Source of the DNA: an uncultured Bacteroidales bacterium
GTDB lineage: Bacteria > Bacteroidota > Bacteroidia > Bacteroidales > Paludibacteraceae
Assembly: GCA_902780235.1 (NCBI GenBank)
Contig: CACZEL010000003.1
Coordinates: forward strand, 1 to 64,000
Direction of reading: 5' to 3'
DNA length: 64,000 nt
The translations under genes were made by a program, and so were the position numbers. Below, piece by piece: positions 50,796 to 59,396 of this stretch (the first letter of the stretch is position 1; every line of letters begins with the position of its first letter). A model generated the notes under the pieces. It saw nothing but the letters and a program-made list of their open reading frames with translations, was not told the DNA's origin and made no database searches.

Positions 50796-52153
50796 CCCGG
50801 ATATTCAAATTCGCAGTTTTGCCATTCGGGGTCGATCTGCACGAAAGTGGTCTTCTGTTTTTTGAGGATCCAATCGTGGATGAACTCAGCACTGAGTTTC
50901 TGTTCCAACATCGACTTGATGGTCTGGAAATCGTCCGTCAAGTTCGCACGGTGCACATCGAGTTTTTTCTTGACCCGCACGATCGCGCATACCTCGCGGT
51001 TCTTGGTCTGATCCATCATTACGAAGGGTTGCGACACGTCGCCTTCCTGCAGATTATAGATCTGCTTGGCGATCTCGGGCGCCAAGTCCTGGTACTCAAA
51101 CCGGCTGCTACCCGTGTTCGGGTTGATCATCAAACCGGCGTTCATCACTGTGTTCTTGTCTTGCGAATACTGGATCACGGCTTGTTCGAAGAGCAGACTG
51201 TCTTGCTCGATCAATTGACGGATACTGTCCAATCTTTGCAGCGCGTTCACCTTATCCGTCGCACTGATACGCGGGCGCAAGAGGATATGGCGACAGTTGA
51301 TACGCTCACCTTTCTTCTCGATGAGTTGGATGATATGATAGCCGTACTCCGTCTGCACGATACGACTCACGCGCTTGGGATCGTTGAGGTTAAAGGCCAC
51401 GTCGGCGAACTCGGACACCAACTGTCCGCGACCGACAAAACCCAGTTCACCGCCTCGCTTGGCGCTCTCCGTATCCTCCGAATAGAGGCGTGCTAACATG
51501 CTGAAATCGGCTTTACCGCTCTGCACACGTTCTGTGAACTCACGCAGACGCGACTTGACGCGCTCGGTCTCTTCCACCGGTACGGGCGGTTCGAAACTCA
51601 GAATCTGCACCTCCACCTGCGCGGGCATCAACGGGATCGAATCCATCGGCAGGGCGTTGTAATAACGGCGTATCTCTGCCGGCGTCGGTTTGATGTCCGA
51701 GGTCAGTTTTTGCTGCATCTGTCGGATGATCATCTGGTTGCGCACGGTGGTCATCATCTCTTCGCGGATCTCACTGCTTGTCTTGCGGAAATACTCCTCC
51801 ATCTTCTCTTTCGAACCGATCTGATTGATGTAGTAGTTGAGCCGCATATCCACATCGTGGCTCACGCTCGATTCGTTCGCTTCCACCGAGTCGATGATCG
51901 CCTGATGCAGAAACAGTTTCTGCACCGCCAACTGCTCGGGGATGACGCAATAGGGGTCGCCGTTGATCTGCTGCCCCTCATACTGCGCACGCAGACGCTC
52001 TTCCTCCACCTCACTTCGCAAGATAGCCTCGTCGCCTACGACCCAAATCACCTCATCAATCACCTGATCGGCTTGACAAATTGAAAATTGAAAATTGAAA
52101 ATTGAAAGGACTATTAGTCCTAACAACTTTCTATGGTTCCGTTTGATCTTCAT
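50783..52153 (-). CDS. SurA-like peptidyl-prolyl isomerase chaperone
   Basis: Periplasmic PPIase/chaperone for outer-membrane proteins, about 456 residues. N-terminal chaperone part (VIDEVIWVVGDEAILRSEV), two parvulin domains (ARLYSEDTESAKRGGELGFVGRGQL; INCRHILLRPR ... YSQDKNTVMNAG). The signal peptide core SIFNFQFSICQ is encoded by a heptamer repeat. Start at 52153 gives a typical length (52174 possible). It precedes the OstA-like gene with overlap and follows another SurA-type lipoprotein. Confidence 0.9.
   Translation of the reverse strand: MKIKRNHRKLLGLIVLSIFNFQFSICQADQVIDEVIWVVGDEAILRSEVEEERLRAQYEGQQINGDPYCVIPEQLAVQKLFLHQAIIDSVEANESSVSHDVDMRLNYYINQIGSKEKMEEYFRKTSSEIREEMMTTVRNQMIIRQMQQKLTSDIKPTPAEIRRYYNALPMDSIPLMPAQVEVQILSFEPPVPVEETERVKSRLREFTERVQSGKADFSMLARLYSEDTESAKRGGELGFVGRGQLVSEFADVAFNLNDPKRVSRIVQTEYGYHIIQLIEKKGERINCRHILLRPRISATDKVNALQRLDSIRQLIEQDSLLFEQAVIQYSQDKNTVMNAGLMINPNTGSSRFEYQDLAPEIAKQIYNLQEGDVSQPFVMMDQTKNREVCAIVRVKKKLDVHRANLTDDFQTIKSMLEQKLSAEFIHDWILKKQKTTFVQIDPEWQNCEFEYPGWVH
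52079..52106. repeat. In-frame heptamer repeat forming a signal-peptide core
   Basis: AATTGAA four times exactly. On the coding strand it reads TTCAATT units encoding FNFQFSI in the SurA-like signal peptide. Confidence 0.9.
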
Positions 52154-52158
52154 ATTCT

Positions 52159-52222
52159 TCCTTTTACCTTTCACTTTTCTTATCTCACATTCGTTCGAAC
52201 GATTATTTCACCTTTCACCTTA
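52159..52222. repeat. Heptamer repeats flanking the SurA leader
   Basis: CCTTTTA/CCTTTCA-type units at 52159-52180 and TTTCACC units at 52207-52222, on both sides of the two-block leader element. Confidence 0.75.
52177..52210. promoter_or_regulatory. Two-block leader element, copy 2
   Basis: TTCTTATCTC (52177-52186) and CGAACGATTATTTCA (52196-52210), exact matches to copy 1 at 46483-46515. Here TCGTTCGAACGA (52191-52202) is a perfect palindrome. It lies in the leader of the SurA-like gene. Confidence 0.65.
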
Positions 52223-53050
52223 GAAAAAGATTATCTTTTTCTCTTGAATGGCTTCGTTATATAGTTTCTCGCGCTCCTTGTTCAGGAAATCGACCTGCCG
52301 TTCGCTCAGCACGATCTTCTCTATCTCCGGTCGCGCGTACTCGAGCGGCATACGTTCGCCGCGCAGGTGTTTCTCGGTCACCTGAATAAGATAGGTCTGC
52401 AGGCTGTCCGTCACTTCGACTTGGTTCTTGTTTTTCAACTGCGTCTCTATCTCTGCGCGCTCAGCCGGCACATGTGCCAAGAGCTCGGTGGTCGTCAACC
52501 ATTTATCGGTGAACAACTCATATCCGCTGGCGTTCTGGTAGGCATATTTCTCGATTTCATCGAGTTTTTCTTTCGTCAACCAGCCCTTCAGTTTGGCTAT
52601 GTCGCGGGCATCATTCGGTACGACGACAAAGATCCCCTTCAGTATGCTCTCGTCCAACAAGAAGCGTTCCGGCATCCGGTCATAGACCTGCTGCACCGTG
52701 CTGTCCGGTACGACTTTGGGCATGCGTCGATCCACCAGATACTCTTCGTAGGCATGTACGTACAACGACCTGCGGTAGTCCTCCACCAACTGCTCCAGTT
52801 CACTCTTCGTACGGGCTTTTGCTTTGTCATATAGCAAGATATCCTTTGCCCACTGGCTGATATACTGCTGCGCCACACGCAGACTGTCCTCCGAACTCAG
52901 CCCGACCGTCAACGAATCCAAGGTCGAACGATACAAATACTGCCCGTTCACCTCCACCGCTGCACCAGCTTGCTGTTTCTTCTCCAAGGCAGTACAACTA
53001 CCCAACAAAAGTCCTGCTGCGAGGCATCCTATGATTCCAATTCTTTTCAT
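52220..53050 (-). CDS. SurA-type lipoprotein chaperone
   Basis: A 276-residue lipoprotein: signal ends LLLGSC (Cys19). The rest is helical with SurA N-domain character (VEVNGQYLYRSTLDSLT; EDSLRVAQQYISQWAKDILLYDKAKAR) and lacks a clear parvulin active site. It probably assists outer-membrane protein folding with the SurA-like and OstA-like proteins. Its own promoter lies just upstream, so it heads the cluster. Confidence 0.8.
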   Translation of the reverse strand: MKRIGIIGCLAAGLLLGSCTALEKKQQAGAAVEVNGQYLYRSTLDSLTVGLSSEDSLRVAQQYISQWAKDILLYDKAKARTKSELEQLVEDYRRSLYVHAYEEYLVDRRMPKVVPDSTVQQVYDRMPERFLLDESILKGIFVVVPNDARDIAKLKGWLTKEKLDEIEKYAYQNASGYELFTDKWLTTTELLAHVPAERAEIETQLKNKNQVEVTDSLQTYLIQVTEKHLRGERMPLEYARPEIEKIVLSERQVDFLNKEREKLYNEAIQEKKIIFF

Positions 53051-53069
53051 AATTCACACAAATCGGCTG

Positions 53070-53100
53070 CAAAGGTACACTATTTTTTTGAAATACGCAA
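53070..53100 (-). promoter_or_regulatory. Promoter of the SurA/OstA cluster
   Basis: Minus strand: TTG (53098-53100), 20 bases, TACCTTTG (53070-53077), about 20 bases before the ATG. Confidence 0.7.
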
Positions 53101-53134
53101 GAATTTTAATAAGTTTTATTAAAAATCCCAAATA

Positions 53135-54040
53135 TTACCATACTCCAAGACAATTGCAAGAATGGGAAGCCCTACGATGCGCTTTATATGGCGCTAATGC
53201 ATATGAGATTTTTACACCTACGTCGAAAAGGCTGCAATGATCGACTAAAGCATCTCCTTGACGATTCGACTCCATGACCGGTGTCAGCATTCGCTGTAGC
53301 GGAAAACCTGCACGAGTATCGCTGAGCATAACAAGGCTTTCCGCATCGCTATGTGTTGGCGTGTACCGACTCAGACAATAATCGAAATAGGCGCCGACGA
53401 TGATATAAGAACGATAATTTCGTGCCCATTTATCCAGCAGAATACGATAACTCAACTCCGTCACTAACCACCATTGTACTTTCGGCAGTTGTAATTGCCC
53501 TTCTTGACACATCGCAAAATCCTGTGATGCAGCCAATGGAAACGACTCATACACACGGTTGTCGTAGTCCGGATAATACACAGAGAGGGCGGCGTCTTGA
53601 ACGGTTTGTTTCCATGTATTGGCAAGATGGAAAGCCACTTTGCCACCGGCAAAGAACATAATGCCCTTATACGAAAGCACCACTTGAACCGGCACTCCGA
53701 CCGACCAAATAGCATATTGCTCTTGCAGGTTTCCGATTGAATAAGCAATGTCCATCTGTTGCCCATCAACGTCTATCGTGGAGTACGTATCCTGATAATC
53801 CTTCTTACGCCAGCCGATGGTTTGGTGATCCAGCGTGAGACCTAACCGGAAACCGAACACGCTCTCCGAGAGATAGTTATAGTAGAGGTGTGCCCCGCCT
53901 TGAAAACCCATCTGAGGACGGATATAATCCGTTTGCGCCGCCCATGAACCCGCTCCGCCATGAAGCCCCGCCTCAAACAGATTCTCTGCCTCAATCAAAA
54001 TCGGAACAAACAATAATATGGATAGAACAATCCTTCTCAT
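53135..54040 (-). CDS. Outer membrane beta-barrel protein
   Basis: A 301-residue exported protein from ATG 54040: signal (RIVLSILLFVPILIEA), then barrel-like strands (MGFQGGAHLYYNYLSESVFGFRLGLTLD; IWSVGVPVQVVLSYKGIMFF; YIIVGAYFDYCLS). Start chosen by the four-base overlap with the gene upstream (ATGA) and the signal peptide. The C-terminal tail has cysteines (SHSCNCLG). Family and function unknown; coupled translation with the large secreted protein suggests a partnership. Confidence 0.75.
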   Translation of the reverse strand: MRRIVLSILLFVPILIEAENLFEAGLHGGAGSWAAQTDYIRPQMGFQGGAHLYYNYLSESVFGFRLGLTLDHQTIGWRKKDYQDTYSTIDVDGQQMDIAYSIGNLQEQYAIWSVGVPVQVVLSYKGIMFFAGGKVAFHLANTWKQTVQDAALSVYYPDYDNRVYESFPLAASQDFAMCQEGQLQLPKVQWWLVTELSYRILLDKWARNYRSYIIVGAYFDYCLSRYTPTHSDAESLVMLSDTRAGFPLQRMLTPVMESNRQGDALVDHCSLFDVGVKISYALAPYKAHRRASHSCNCLGVW

Positions 54041-57000
54041 GGTACCAATCGTTTTTCCGTCCATACCTTGTCGCCCTGTTCGTAACGAATCAGATACAGG
54101 TTCTGCCAATTATACACCTTGCTCTCAATCGGTGCTTCTGACTCCGTTGTAATGATTTGGAGAATATTCGACCAAATAATCTGATTCCCGTCTAATGTAA
54201 CACGCAATTGGAAAATACCATTCAACTCATTCTGTTCGGCATAGTCATCGTCATTCGCACCGGGGATCGGCTCGTCGTTCTTATACCATTGGTATGCAGT
54301 CACCGTTCGATTCGGGAAGAACTTCCGTAATGTCACATTATCCAACAGCAACTGCCAGTTATACTTATTGACAATGATCGGCCATAGTCGCTCACAATGA
54401 AAGGTGTCAAGATTGAGTACATACAACAAACTGTCGCAATTACGCCGATCTTTATACACGATCTCATACCTCGCCGGCTCAGTAAACAACGTATCTCGCC
54501 ATCGGTACGGCATCAATGTATCACATACAATCGTATCATAAGTTTGTACCATGACATCAGGACAGCAAGTTTCTGTCTTGAGAGATAGTATCAGGCATAT
54601 ACTATCCGTCCCGCAAATTGATTGCAGGGTATCCCTTATAACACCCGTTTCTGTCCATTCGTGTCCTCGCCAAGTGATCGGTAACAAGGTATCACAGACG
54701 GTCGTATCCATTTTGACGGTGGGTACATAGTTCTTAGGAATATCCATTACAGGGCGTACGGATTTTCCACCACGCCTATCACTCGAAGTAATCTGAGTGG
54801 AAGGATAGTTTGCATCGCTATAGAATTCAAGATTATATGCTCTACCTCTACTCTGTTTGTTTTCGTTACAAGCAGAAACTGACCAATAATATCCATGAAT
54901 ATTGGGATAATTATTGTTACCTCCATAAATTACTCCCGCAGCGGGTAAAAATACGGCACCTTTATTTTCTAATTGTTCCCACTGACTTTCCGTATATTTG
55001 TTCGTACTACAAAATCGATCATTCCCCGGAATAAATTGAGGCAATGAAAGATCCGCAAAAGGATAATCATCCGGAAGAAAGATCAAGCCACATACATTAT
55101 TGATAGTTGCTTTTCCGCATAAGATAGAAGCATTTGTACGTCCGTTAAGTATGAATTCCCATTCCTCAGCCGAAAGCGTTCTCCAAAAGTTTGGAGAATA
55201 TTCACCTATAGAGTTATATACCGCCCAATCTGCATTTTCGTAGTCACCCGTCATACTGAGAGATGCATCACCATTGATATAATAACACTTAGAAGCCCCT
55301 ATTGTCGATGACCATGGTTGGTATTCTTCCACTCCGTTACTCCAACCGCTTGTTCCCCATGCGTACAAGTCGATCCATCCATTATACGTGGATGATGCAG
55401 ACGCGTGACTGCCTATATAATCCCATTGGTTTTCGGCGAAACGCCATGTACCTTGCTGCATCGTCCCGTCAGCACATAGATGCGAACCTTGAGCAGGATT
55501 ATACTGCAAATTGCCGGGCGCAAAAACCACTTTCATATCGGCACTAACGCTAAATCCATGCAATTCTTGCGCAGGATCATAGCAATCGGTCTTTGTATCC
55601 GGCTTTTCGCAAAGCGCTCTCTCTACATGCAACTCATAATAAATGCTGTCAAACGCGCAGTAACTGCGGAGCGTGTCGCGCAAGGTATCGGTGATGGCAA
55701 ACTCTTTGCCGTGCCATGTGATCCGGCTAAGGGTGTCACAGACGGTCGTGTCCGTCCGAATGGTATCCGGCGTCATGCATAGGTGTATCTCGATATCATC
55801 CAGCGCGAAGTCATTGCCGATGGCATTGTCCACATTGTTGTAGATGGATAGTTGAATAGCCTCTACGCCTACCGGCACCGTGAAATTCATACCTACCAGT
55901 TGCCATTTAGAGCTCTCCTGCCAACAATTAAAGTCGTTTATAAAAGCAGAGTCGAAAGGTATATCGCCTGTATCGTAGGTCGCCAGTTCAGAATTGTTGG
56001 TCGGGTTGGTTAGCACGAATTTCAGTCGTGGGTAAGCGTACATACCGGGTCTTCCCATGTATTGTCCCCAAGTCATAACATTCGCCACATAAGCGGAGAA
56101 GGTTAGTTCGATACCTTCGCATAAATGCTCGATGGTGGTCTGATAGAATGCGGCATTGTCCGCTCGGGCATCTATCTCCAGCAGGTAACCGCGTGTGCGG
56201 TCGTTCGGGTAGGTATGGTCGTCTTGTAAATGCCACTGGGATCTTCTGTTCTGTGGCAGATTATTTACAGAGGTATCGCCGTTGCAGTAGCCCGATTTGG
56301 TTACCAGGTACTTACCCGCTCCCATGACTCCGAAGCGGTCGGAGGTCAGCTGCGTATAACTCATGCCTTCCACCGGTGTCGTACTTAAGCGCGGATCATC
56401 CGGATCATTGCCCCCGAAATCCTCGCGGAAGAGAAGAATGCCGTCTATACATAGTGCCGGCTCCGGCGGCTCACACGCTTTAACATGCAGCAGGTGGGGG
56501 GCGCTGACCGAACGGCAGTTCACGCTTTCGATATTTCCGCCACCGGACACGGCTACCTTATACCACCCCGAATCGGCTTTCTGTACATTCGAAAGAGTGA
56601 GCACATTCGTTGTCTCACTCAACTCCGTCCATGTCAAACTATCCGCCGAGAACCACCATTTGTATTCCAACGGCTCAGCAAAGGTACCGTCATTTGTGAA
56701 ATATGCCGTTAAAACTGCCGATGAATTCGGACACATTTCATTCTCGCCCTCGATCGTCACCGGCGGCGCACAGAGGTGGATCTCTATATCATCCAGCGCA
56801 AAATCATTCCCGCTTCCGTTCTGGGCCACATCGTTATAGATATACATCCGAATGGATTCCACACCTTCTGGTACGGTAAAATTCATACCGATCAGTTGCC
56901 ACTCTGCCGATAACTGGTTGTCACGCGCATATTTCCAGGTTTCCGGCGTACCATATCGCCAGTCCGGTTGAATGTCTCCGGTCGATTTCTCCGCTAATAC

Positions 57001-57492
57001 AACACCCGTCTCGGGATCCTTCAGTACAAATTTCATTCGCGGATACACATAACTGCTGCCGAAATAATCCAACTGTCCGGCATAGTGTACATTCACTACA
57101 TACGCACTGAACGTCAGTTGGCTGCCTGCACACAACCCGTCTATCCGCTTGCTGTAAAAAGCCTTTTCGCCACCTATACCGTCAACCTCCAGCAGATAGC
57201 CTCGCGTCTTATCACCGAAATAAGTATGGTCGTCCTGCCAATGCCATTGAATACCGTTATGCCACCCCTCCTTACGCAGCGAATAATGTCCGCTTCCCAA
57301 ACTGTTACCTGAGTTAATATAAGGTAATTCCATGCCCGGCACACTCGCCCTACTGACATCTGGATCCTCAGGACTATTTCCACCGAAATCTTCCCGAAAC
57401 AACAACGTCCCCTCCATGCATAGTTCGTCCGTTTGAGCCGCCAGCGGCAGCACAAAGAGCAAAACAAGCACTATATGCCAGATCCGTTTCAT
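54037..57492 (-). CDS. Large secreted multidomain protein with paired jelly-roll domains
   Basis: About 1151 residues from ATG 57492. Signal peptide (IWHIVLVLLFVLPLAAQ), two copies of a MAM/CBM-like domain (LLFREDFGGN ... WHWQDDHTYF ... LTFSAYV ... NDFALDDIEIHLC; about 20-260 and 350-600), an Ig-like segment between them (ADSGWYKVAVSGG), repeats of a VCDTL...TWRG motif, a FISUMP-like domain (FAPGNLQYNPAQG; WEFILNGR; GYYWSVSA; SVRPVMD), and a C-terminal Ig/sorting-like tail (AYQWYKNDEPIPGAND; NLYLIRYEQGDKVWTEKRL). Probably surface-exposed, binding sugars or host material; that is inference. Confidence 0.75.
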   Translation of the reverse strand: MKRIWHIVLVLLFVLPLAAQTDELCMEGTLLFREDFGGNSPEDPDVSRASVPGMELPYINSGNSLGSGHYSLRKEGWHNGIQWHWQDDHTYFGDKTRGYLLEVDGIGGEKAFYSKRIDGLCAGSQLTFSAYVVNVHYAGQLDYFGSSYVYPRMKFVLKDPETGVVLAEKSTGDIQPDWRYGTPETWKYARDNQLSAEWQLIGMNFTVPEGVESIRMYIYNDVAQNGSGNDFALDDIEIHLCAPPVTIEGENEMCPNSSAVLTAYFTNDGTFAEPLEYKWWFSADSLTWTELSETTNVLTLSNVQKADSGWYKVAVSGGGNIESVNCRSVSAPHLLHVKACEPPEPALCIDGILLFREDFGGNDPDDPRLSTTPVEGMSYTQLTSDRFGVMGAGKYLVTKSGYCNGDTSVNNLPQNRRSQWHLQDDHTYPNDRTRGYLLEIDARADNAAFYQTTIEHLCEGIELTFSAYVANVMTWGQYMGRPGMYAYPRLKFVLTNPTNNSELATYDTGDIPFDSAFINDFNCWQESSKWQLVGMNFTVPVGVEAIQLSIYNNVDNAIGNDFALDDIEIHLCMTPDTIRTDTTVCDTLSRITWHGKEFAITDTLRDTLRSYCAFDSIYYELHVERALCEKPDTKTDCYDPAQELHGFSVSADMKVVFAPGNLQYNPAQGSHLCADGTMQQGTWRFAENQWDYIGSHASASSTYNGWIDLYAWGTSGWSNGVEEYQPWSSTIGASKCYYINGDASLSMTGDYENADWAVYNSIGEYSPNFWRTLSAEEWEFILNGRTNASILCGKATINNVCGLIFLPDDYPFADLSLPQFIPGNDRFCSTNKYTESQWEQLENKGAVFLPAAGVIYGGNNNYPNIHGYYWSVSACNENKQSRGRAYNLEFYSDANYPSTQITSSDRRGGKSVRPVMDIPKNYVPTVKMDTTVCDTLLPITWRGHEWTETGVIRDTLQSICGTDSICLILSLKTETCCPDVMVQTYDTIVCDTLMPYRWRDTLFTEPARYEIVYKDRRNCDSLLYVLNLDTFHCERLWPIIVNKYNWQLLLDNVTLRKFFPNRTVTAYQWYKNDEPIPGANDDDYAEQNELNGIFQLRVTLDGNQIIWSNILQIITTESEAPIESKVYNWQNLYLIRYEQGDKVWTEKRLVP

Positions 57493-57513
57493 CCTTTCCT
57501 TCAATTTTGCCCG

Positions 57514-57545
57514 CAAAAGTACTGCTTTTTTTGCATATATGCAAA
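57514..57545 (-). promoter_or_regulatory. Promoter of the large secreted protein operon
   Basis: Minus strand: TTTG (57542-57545), 20 bases, TACTTTTG (57514-57521), about 20 bases before the ATG. Confidence 0.75.
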
Positions 57546-57550
57546 TATTT

Positions 57551-58543
57551 CTACTTTTTTATGGTATAAAGTCGATGCCCGTCCACTGTTTCGAAGGTGT
57601 CCGGTAAGGGTATATGAGGCGCTTTGACACCGTCTCCGATCGTCAGTTCGGGGGCTACTTCCACATGGATCTCATCCCAGATGCCGGTGTTGAGGATATG
57701 GTTCAGCAGCGTTGTTCCGCCTTCGACCAAGATGGAGTGGATATTGCGCTTTGCCAAGTCCTCGGTGATGAACGGCCAATCCGTTCGGTCACGATAGACA
57801 AGTGTCTCGGAGTCATCGGAGAAAATGCGTGCGTCGGCAGGGATCCTGTTGTGGCGATCGATCGTGACACGAATGGGGTTTCGTCCTGTCCAATGCGTGT
57901 TCAGAAGGCGGGGATTATCGAGCAGCACTGTATTCGTTCCCACCATGATCGCCATGTTCTCTGCGCGCATGCGGTGAACGATCTCTTTGGTGGCCGGAGT
58001 GGAGATCTTTATCGGAGAACCGCTTGTACGTTTGATATCGATGAATCCATCGGAAGTTTGTGCCCATTTGAGGATGACGTACGGGCGATGTTTCTCGTGC
58101 AGACAGAGGAAGCGTTTGTTGAGTTCGCGGCATTGATCTTCCAAAACTCCGACGATAACTTCGATGCCTGCGTCACGAAGCATCTTGACACCTTTGCCGG
58201 CTACCAAGGGGTTCGGATCTAACATGCCGACGACCACGCGCCCGACGCCTTTCTCAATGATCAGTTTGGCGCAAGGAGGCGTTTTGCCGTAATGAGAGCA
58301 GGGTTCGAGAGAGACGAATAGCGTGCATTTCGACATTTCGAGATCTCGATATTTCGAAGTTTCGAGATGTCGAAAGCAATTCACTTCGGCATGTCCTTCG
58401 CCATATTTCTCGTGCCAGCCTTCGGCGATAATTGTGCCGTTGGAATCGACCAAAACAGCACCAACCATCGGATTCGGTGCTACAAAATATTCACCGCGAC
58501 GGGCAATTTCGATACAATGTGCAATATAATTTGCGTATTCCAT
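57551..58543 (-). CDS. ribD: Riboflavin biosynthesis deaminase/reductase
   Basis: Bifunctional enzyme of riboflavin synthesis, 330 residues. Deaminase: HAEVNC (H51, E53) and PCSHYGKTPPC (C82, C91), with substrate residues in PNPMVGAV. Reductase (150-330): TPATKEIVHRMRAENMAIMVGTNT and ILVEGGTTLLN. An 8-base repeat lengthens the loop between the two zinc-ligand motifs (LETSKYRDLEMSK). Other rib genes are not nearby. Start at 58543 gives the standard N-terminus; the divergent prmC promoter overlaps the first codons. Confidence 0.94.
   Translation of the reverse strand: MEYANYIAHCIEIARRGEYFVAPNPMVGAVLVDSNGTIIAEGWHEKYGEGHAEVNCFRHLETSKYRDLEMSKCTLFVSLEPCSHYGKTPPCAKLIIEKGVGRVVVGMLDPNPLVAGKGVKMLRDAGIEVIVGVLEDQCRELNKRFLCLHEKHRPYVILKWAQTSDGFIDIKRTSGSPIKISTPATKEIVHRMRAENMAIMVGTNTVLLDNPRLLNTHWTGRNPIRVTIDRHNRIPADARIFSDDSETLVYRDRTDWPFITEDLAKRNIHSILVEGGTTLLNHILNTGIWDEIHVEVAPELTIGDGVKAPHIPLPDTFETVDGHRLYTIKK
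58328..58375. repeat. In-frame 8-base repeat in ribD
   Basis: TTTCGACA, TTTCGAGA, TCTCGATA, TTTCGAAG, TTTCGAGA, TGTCGAAA: six units. Encodes LETSKYRDLEMSK in the deaminase domain; related to the repeat at 45034. Confidence 0.9.
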
Positions 58544-58561
58544 ATTTTTTTTGTAATTTTG
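58530..58561 (+). promoter_or_regulatory. Promoter of prmC, leaderless start
   Basis: TTTG (58530-58533), 20 bases, TAATTTTG (58554-58561). The GTG start at 58566 follows 4 bases later, so the mRNA is predicted leaderless. The -33 box lies within the first codons of ribD. Confidence 0.75.
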
Positions 58562-58565
58562 CAGC

Positions 58566-59396
58566 GTGAAAGAACTTATCAACCATATTACCGCTCAATT
58601 GGAGGTCGCTTATCCCAAGGACGAAGCGCAAGCTTTGGCTTGGTGGATCGTGGAAGAAGAAACAGGTCTTTCCCGCTCACAACTCATTTGCGGGTGCAAA
58701 GATACAACTTTTTCTCCACATATGCAAGAAATCGTTACACGATTATTGCATTTTGAGCCAATTCAGTACATTTTCGGGCATACTTTATGGAACGGCCTTG
58801 ACCTGAAAGTCACTCCCGCAACGCTCATTCCACGACCGGAGACGGCAGAGTTAGTGGAGAAAGTTGAAAGGTTAAAGGTTAAAGGTGAAAGGCTTAAGGT
58901 TCTCGATATCGGAACAGGTAGCGGGTGTATTGCGATAGGTTTGAAAAAAGCGCATCACGAATGGCAGGTCACAGGAATCGATATTTCGGAAGATGCGATC
59001 GAGGTAGCGAAAGAGAACGCCAAAAGAAATGGGGTTGAGGTAGAGTTCAAGGTAGCAGATATTTTCGGAATACAGAATACAGATTACAGATTACAGACCG
59101 ATTTTGACATCGTAGTGAGTAACCCGCCCTATATCTGCGAGAGCGAGAAATCTTCGATGAGACCGAATGTTTTAGCGTGCGAACCGGCGTCTGCTTTGTT
59201 CGTGCCGGATAACGATCCGCTGAAGTTCTATCGTCGCATCGCAGAATTGAAAATGGGAAAGTATCTCTTCTTCGAGATCAACGAGGCGTATCCACAAGAA
59301 CTAGCTGATATGCTAAAAGAATTGGGATATGAGGACATACAAATAACGAATGACATCTATGGAAAACCGCGAATTATCGAAGCGCGAATGCCTTGA
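58566..59396 (+). CDS. prmC: Release factor glutamine methyltransferase
   Basis: Methylates the GGQ glutamine of peptide release factors. The 276-residue protein starts with GTG at 58566, fixed by the promoter position. N-terminal helical domain, then motif I LDIGTGSGCIAIG, and catalytic NPPY in VVSNPPYICESE. Two heptamer repeats are in frame: ERLKVKGERLKV just before motif I and IQNTDYRLQTD just before the NPPY strand, both in linkers. Overlaps recX by 47 bases. Confidence 0.93.
   Translation: MKELINHITAQLEVAYPKDEAQALAWWIVEEETGLSRSQLICGCKDTTFSPHMQEIVTRLLHFEPIQYIFGHTLWNGLDLKVTPATLIPRPETAELVEKVERLKVKGERLKVLDIGTGSGCIAIGLKKAHHEWQVTGIDISEDAIEVAKENAKRNGVEVEFKVADIFGIQNTDYRLQTDFDIVVSNPPYICESEKSSMRPNVLACEPASALFVPDNDPLKFYRRIAELKMGKYLFFEINEAYPQELADMLKELGYEDIQITNDIYGKPRIIEARMP
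58864..58898. repeat. In-frame heptamer repeat 1 in prmC
   Basis: TTGAAAG, GTTAAAG, GTTAAAG, GTGAAAG, GCTTAAG. Encodes ERLKVKGERLKV between the N-terminal domain and SAM motif I. Confidence 0.9.
59070..59097. repeat. In-frame heptamer repeat 2 in prmC
   Basis: ATACAGA, ATACAGA, TTACAGA, TTACAGA. Encodes IQNTDYRLQT before the NPPY strand. Confidence 0.9.
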
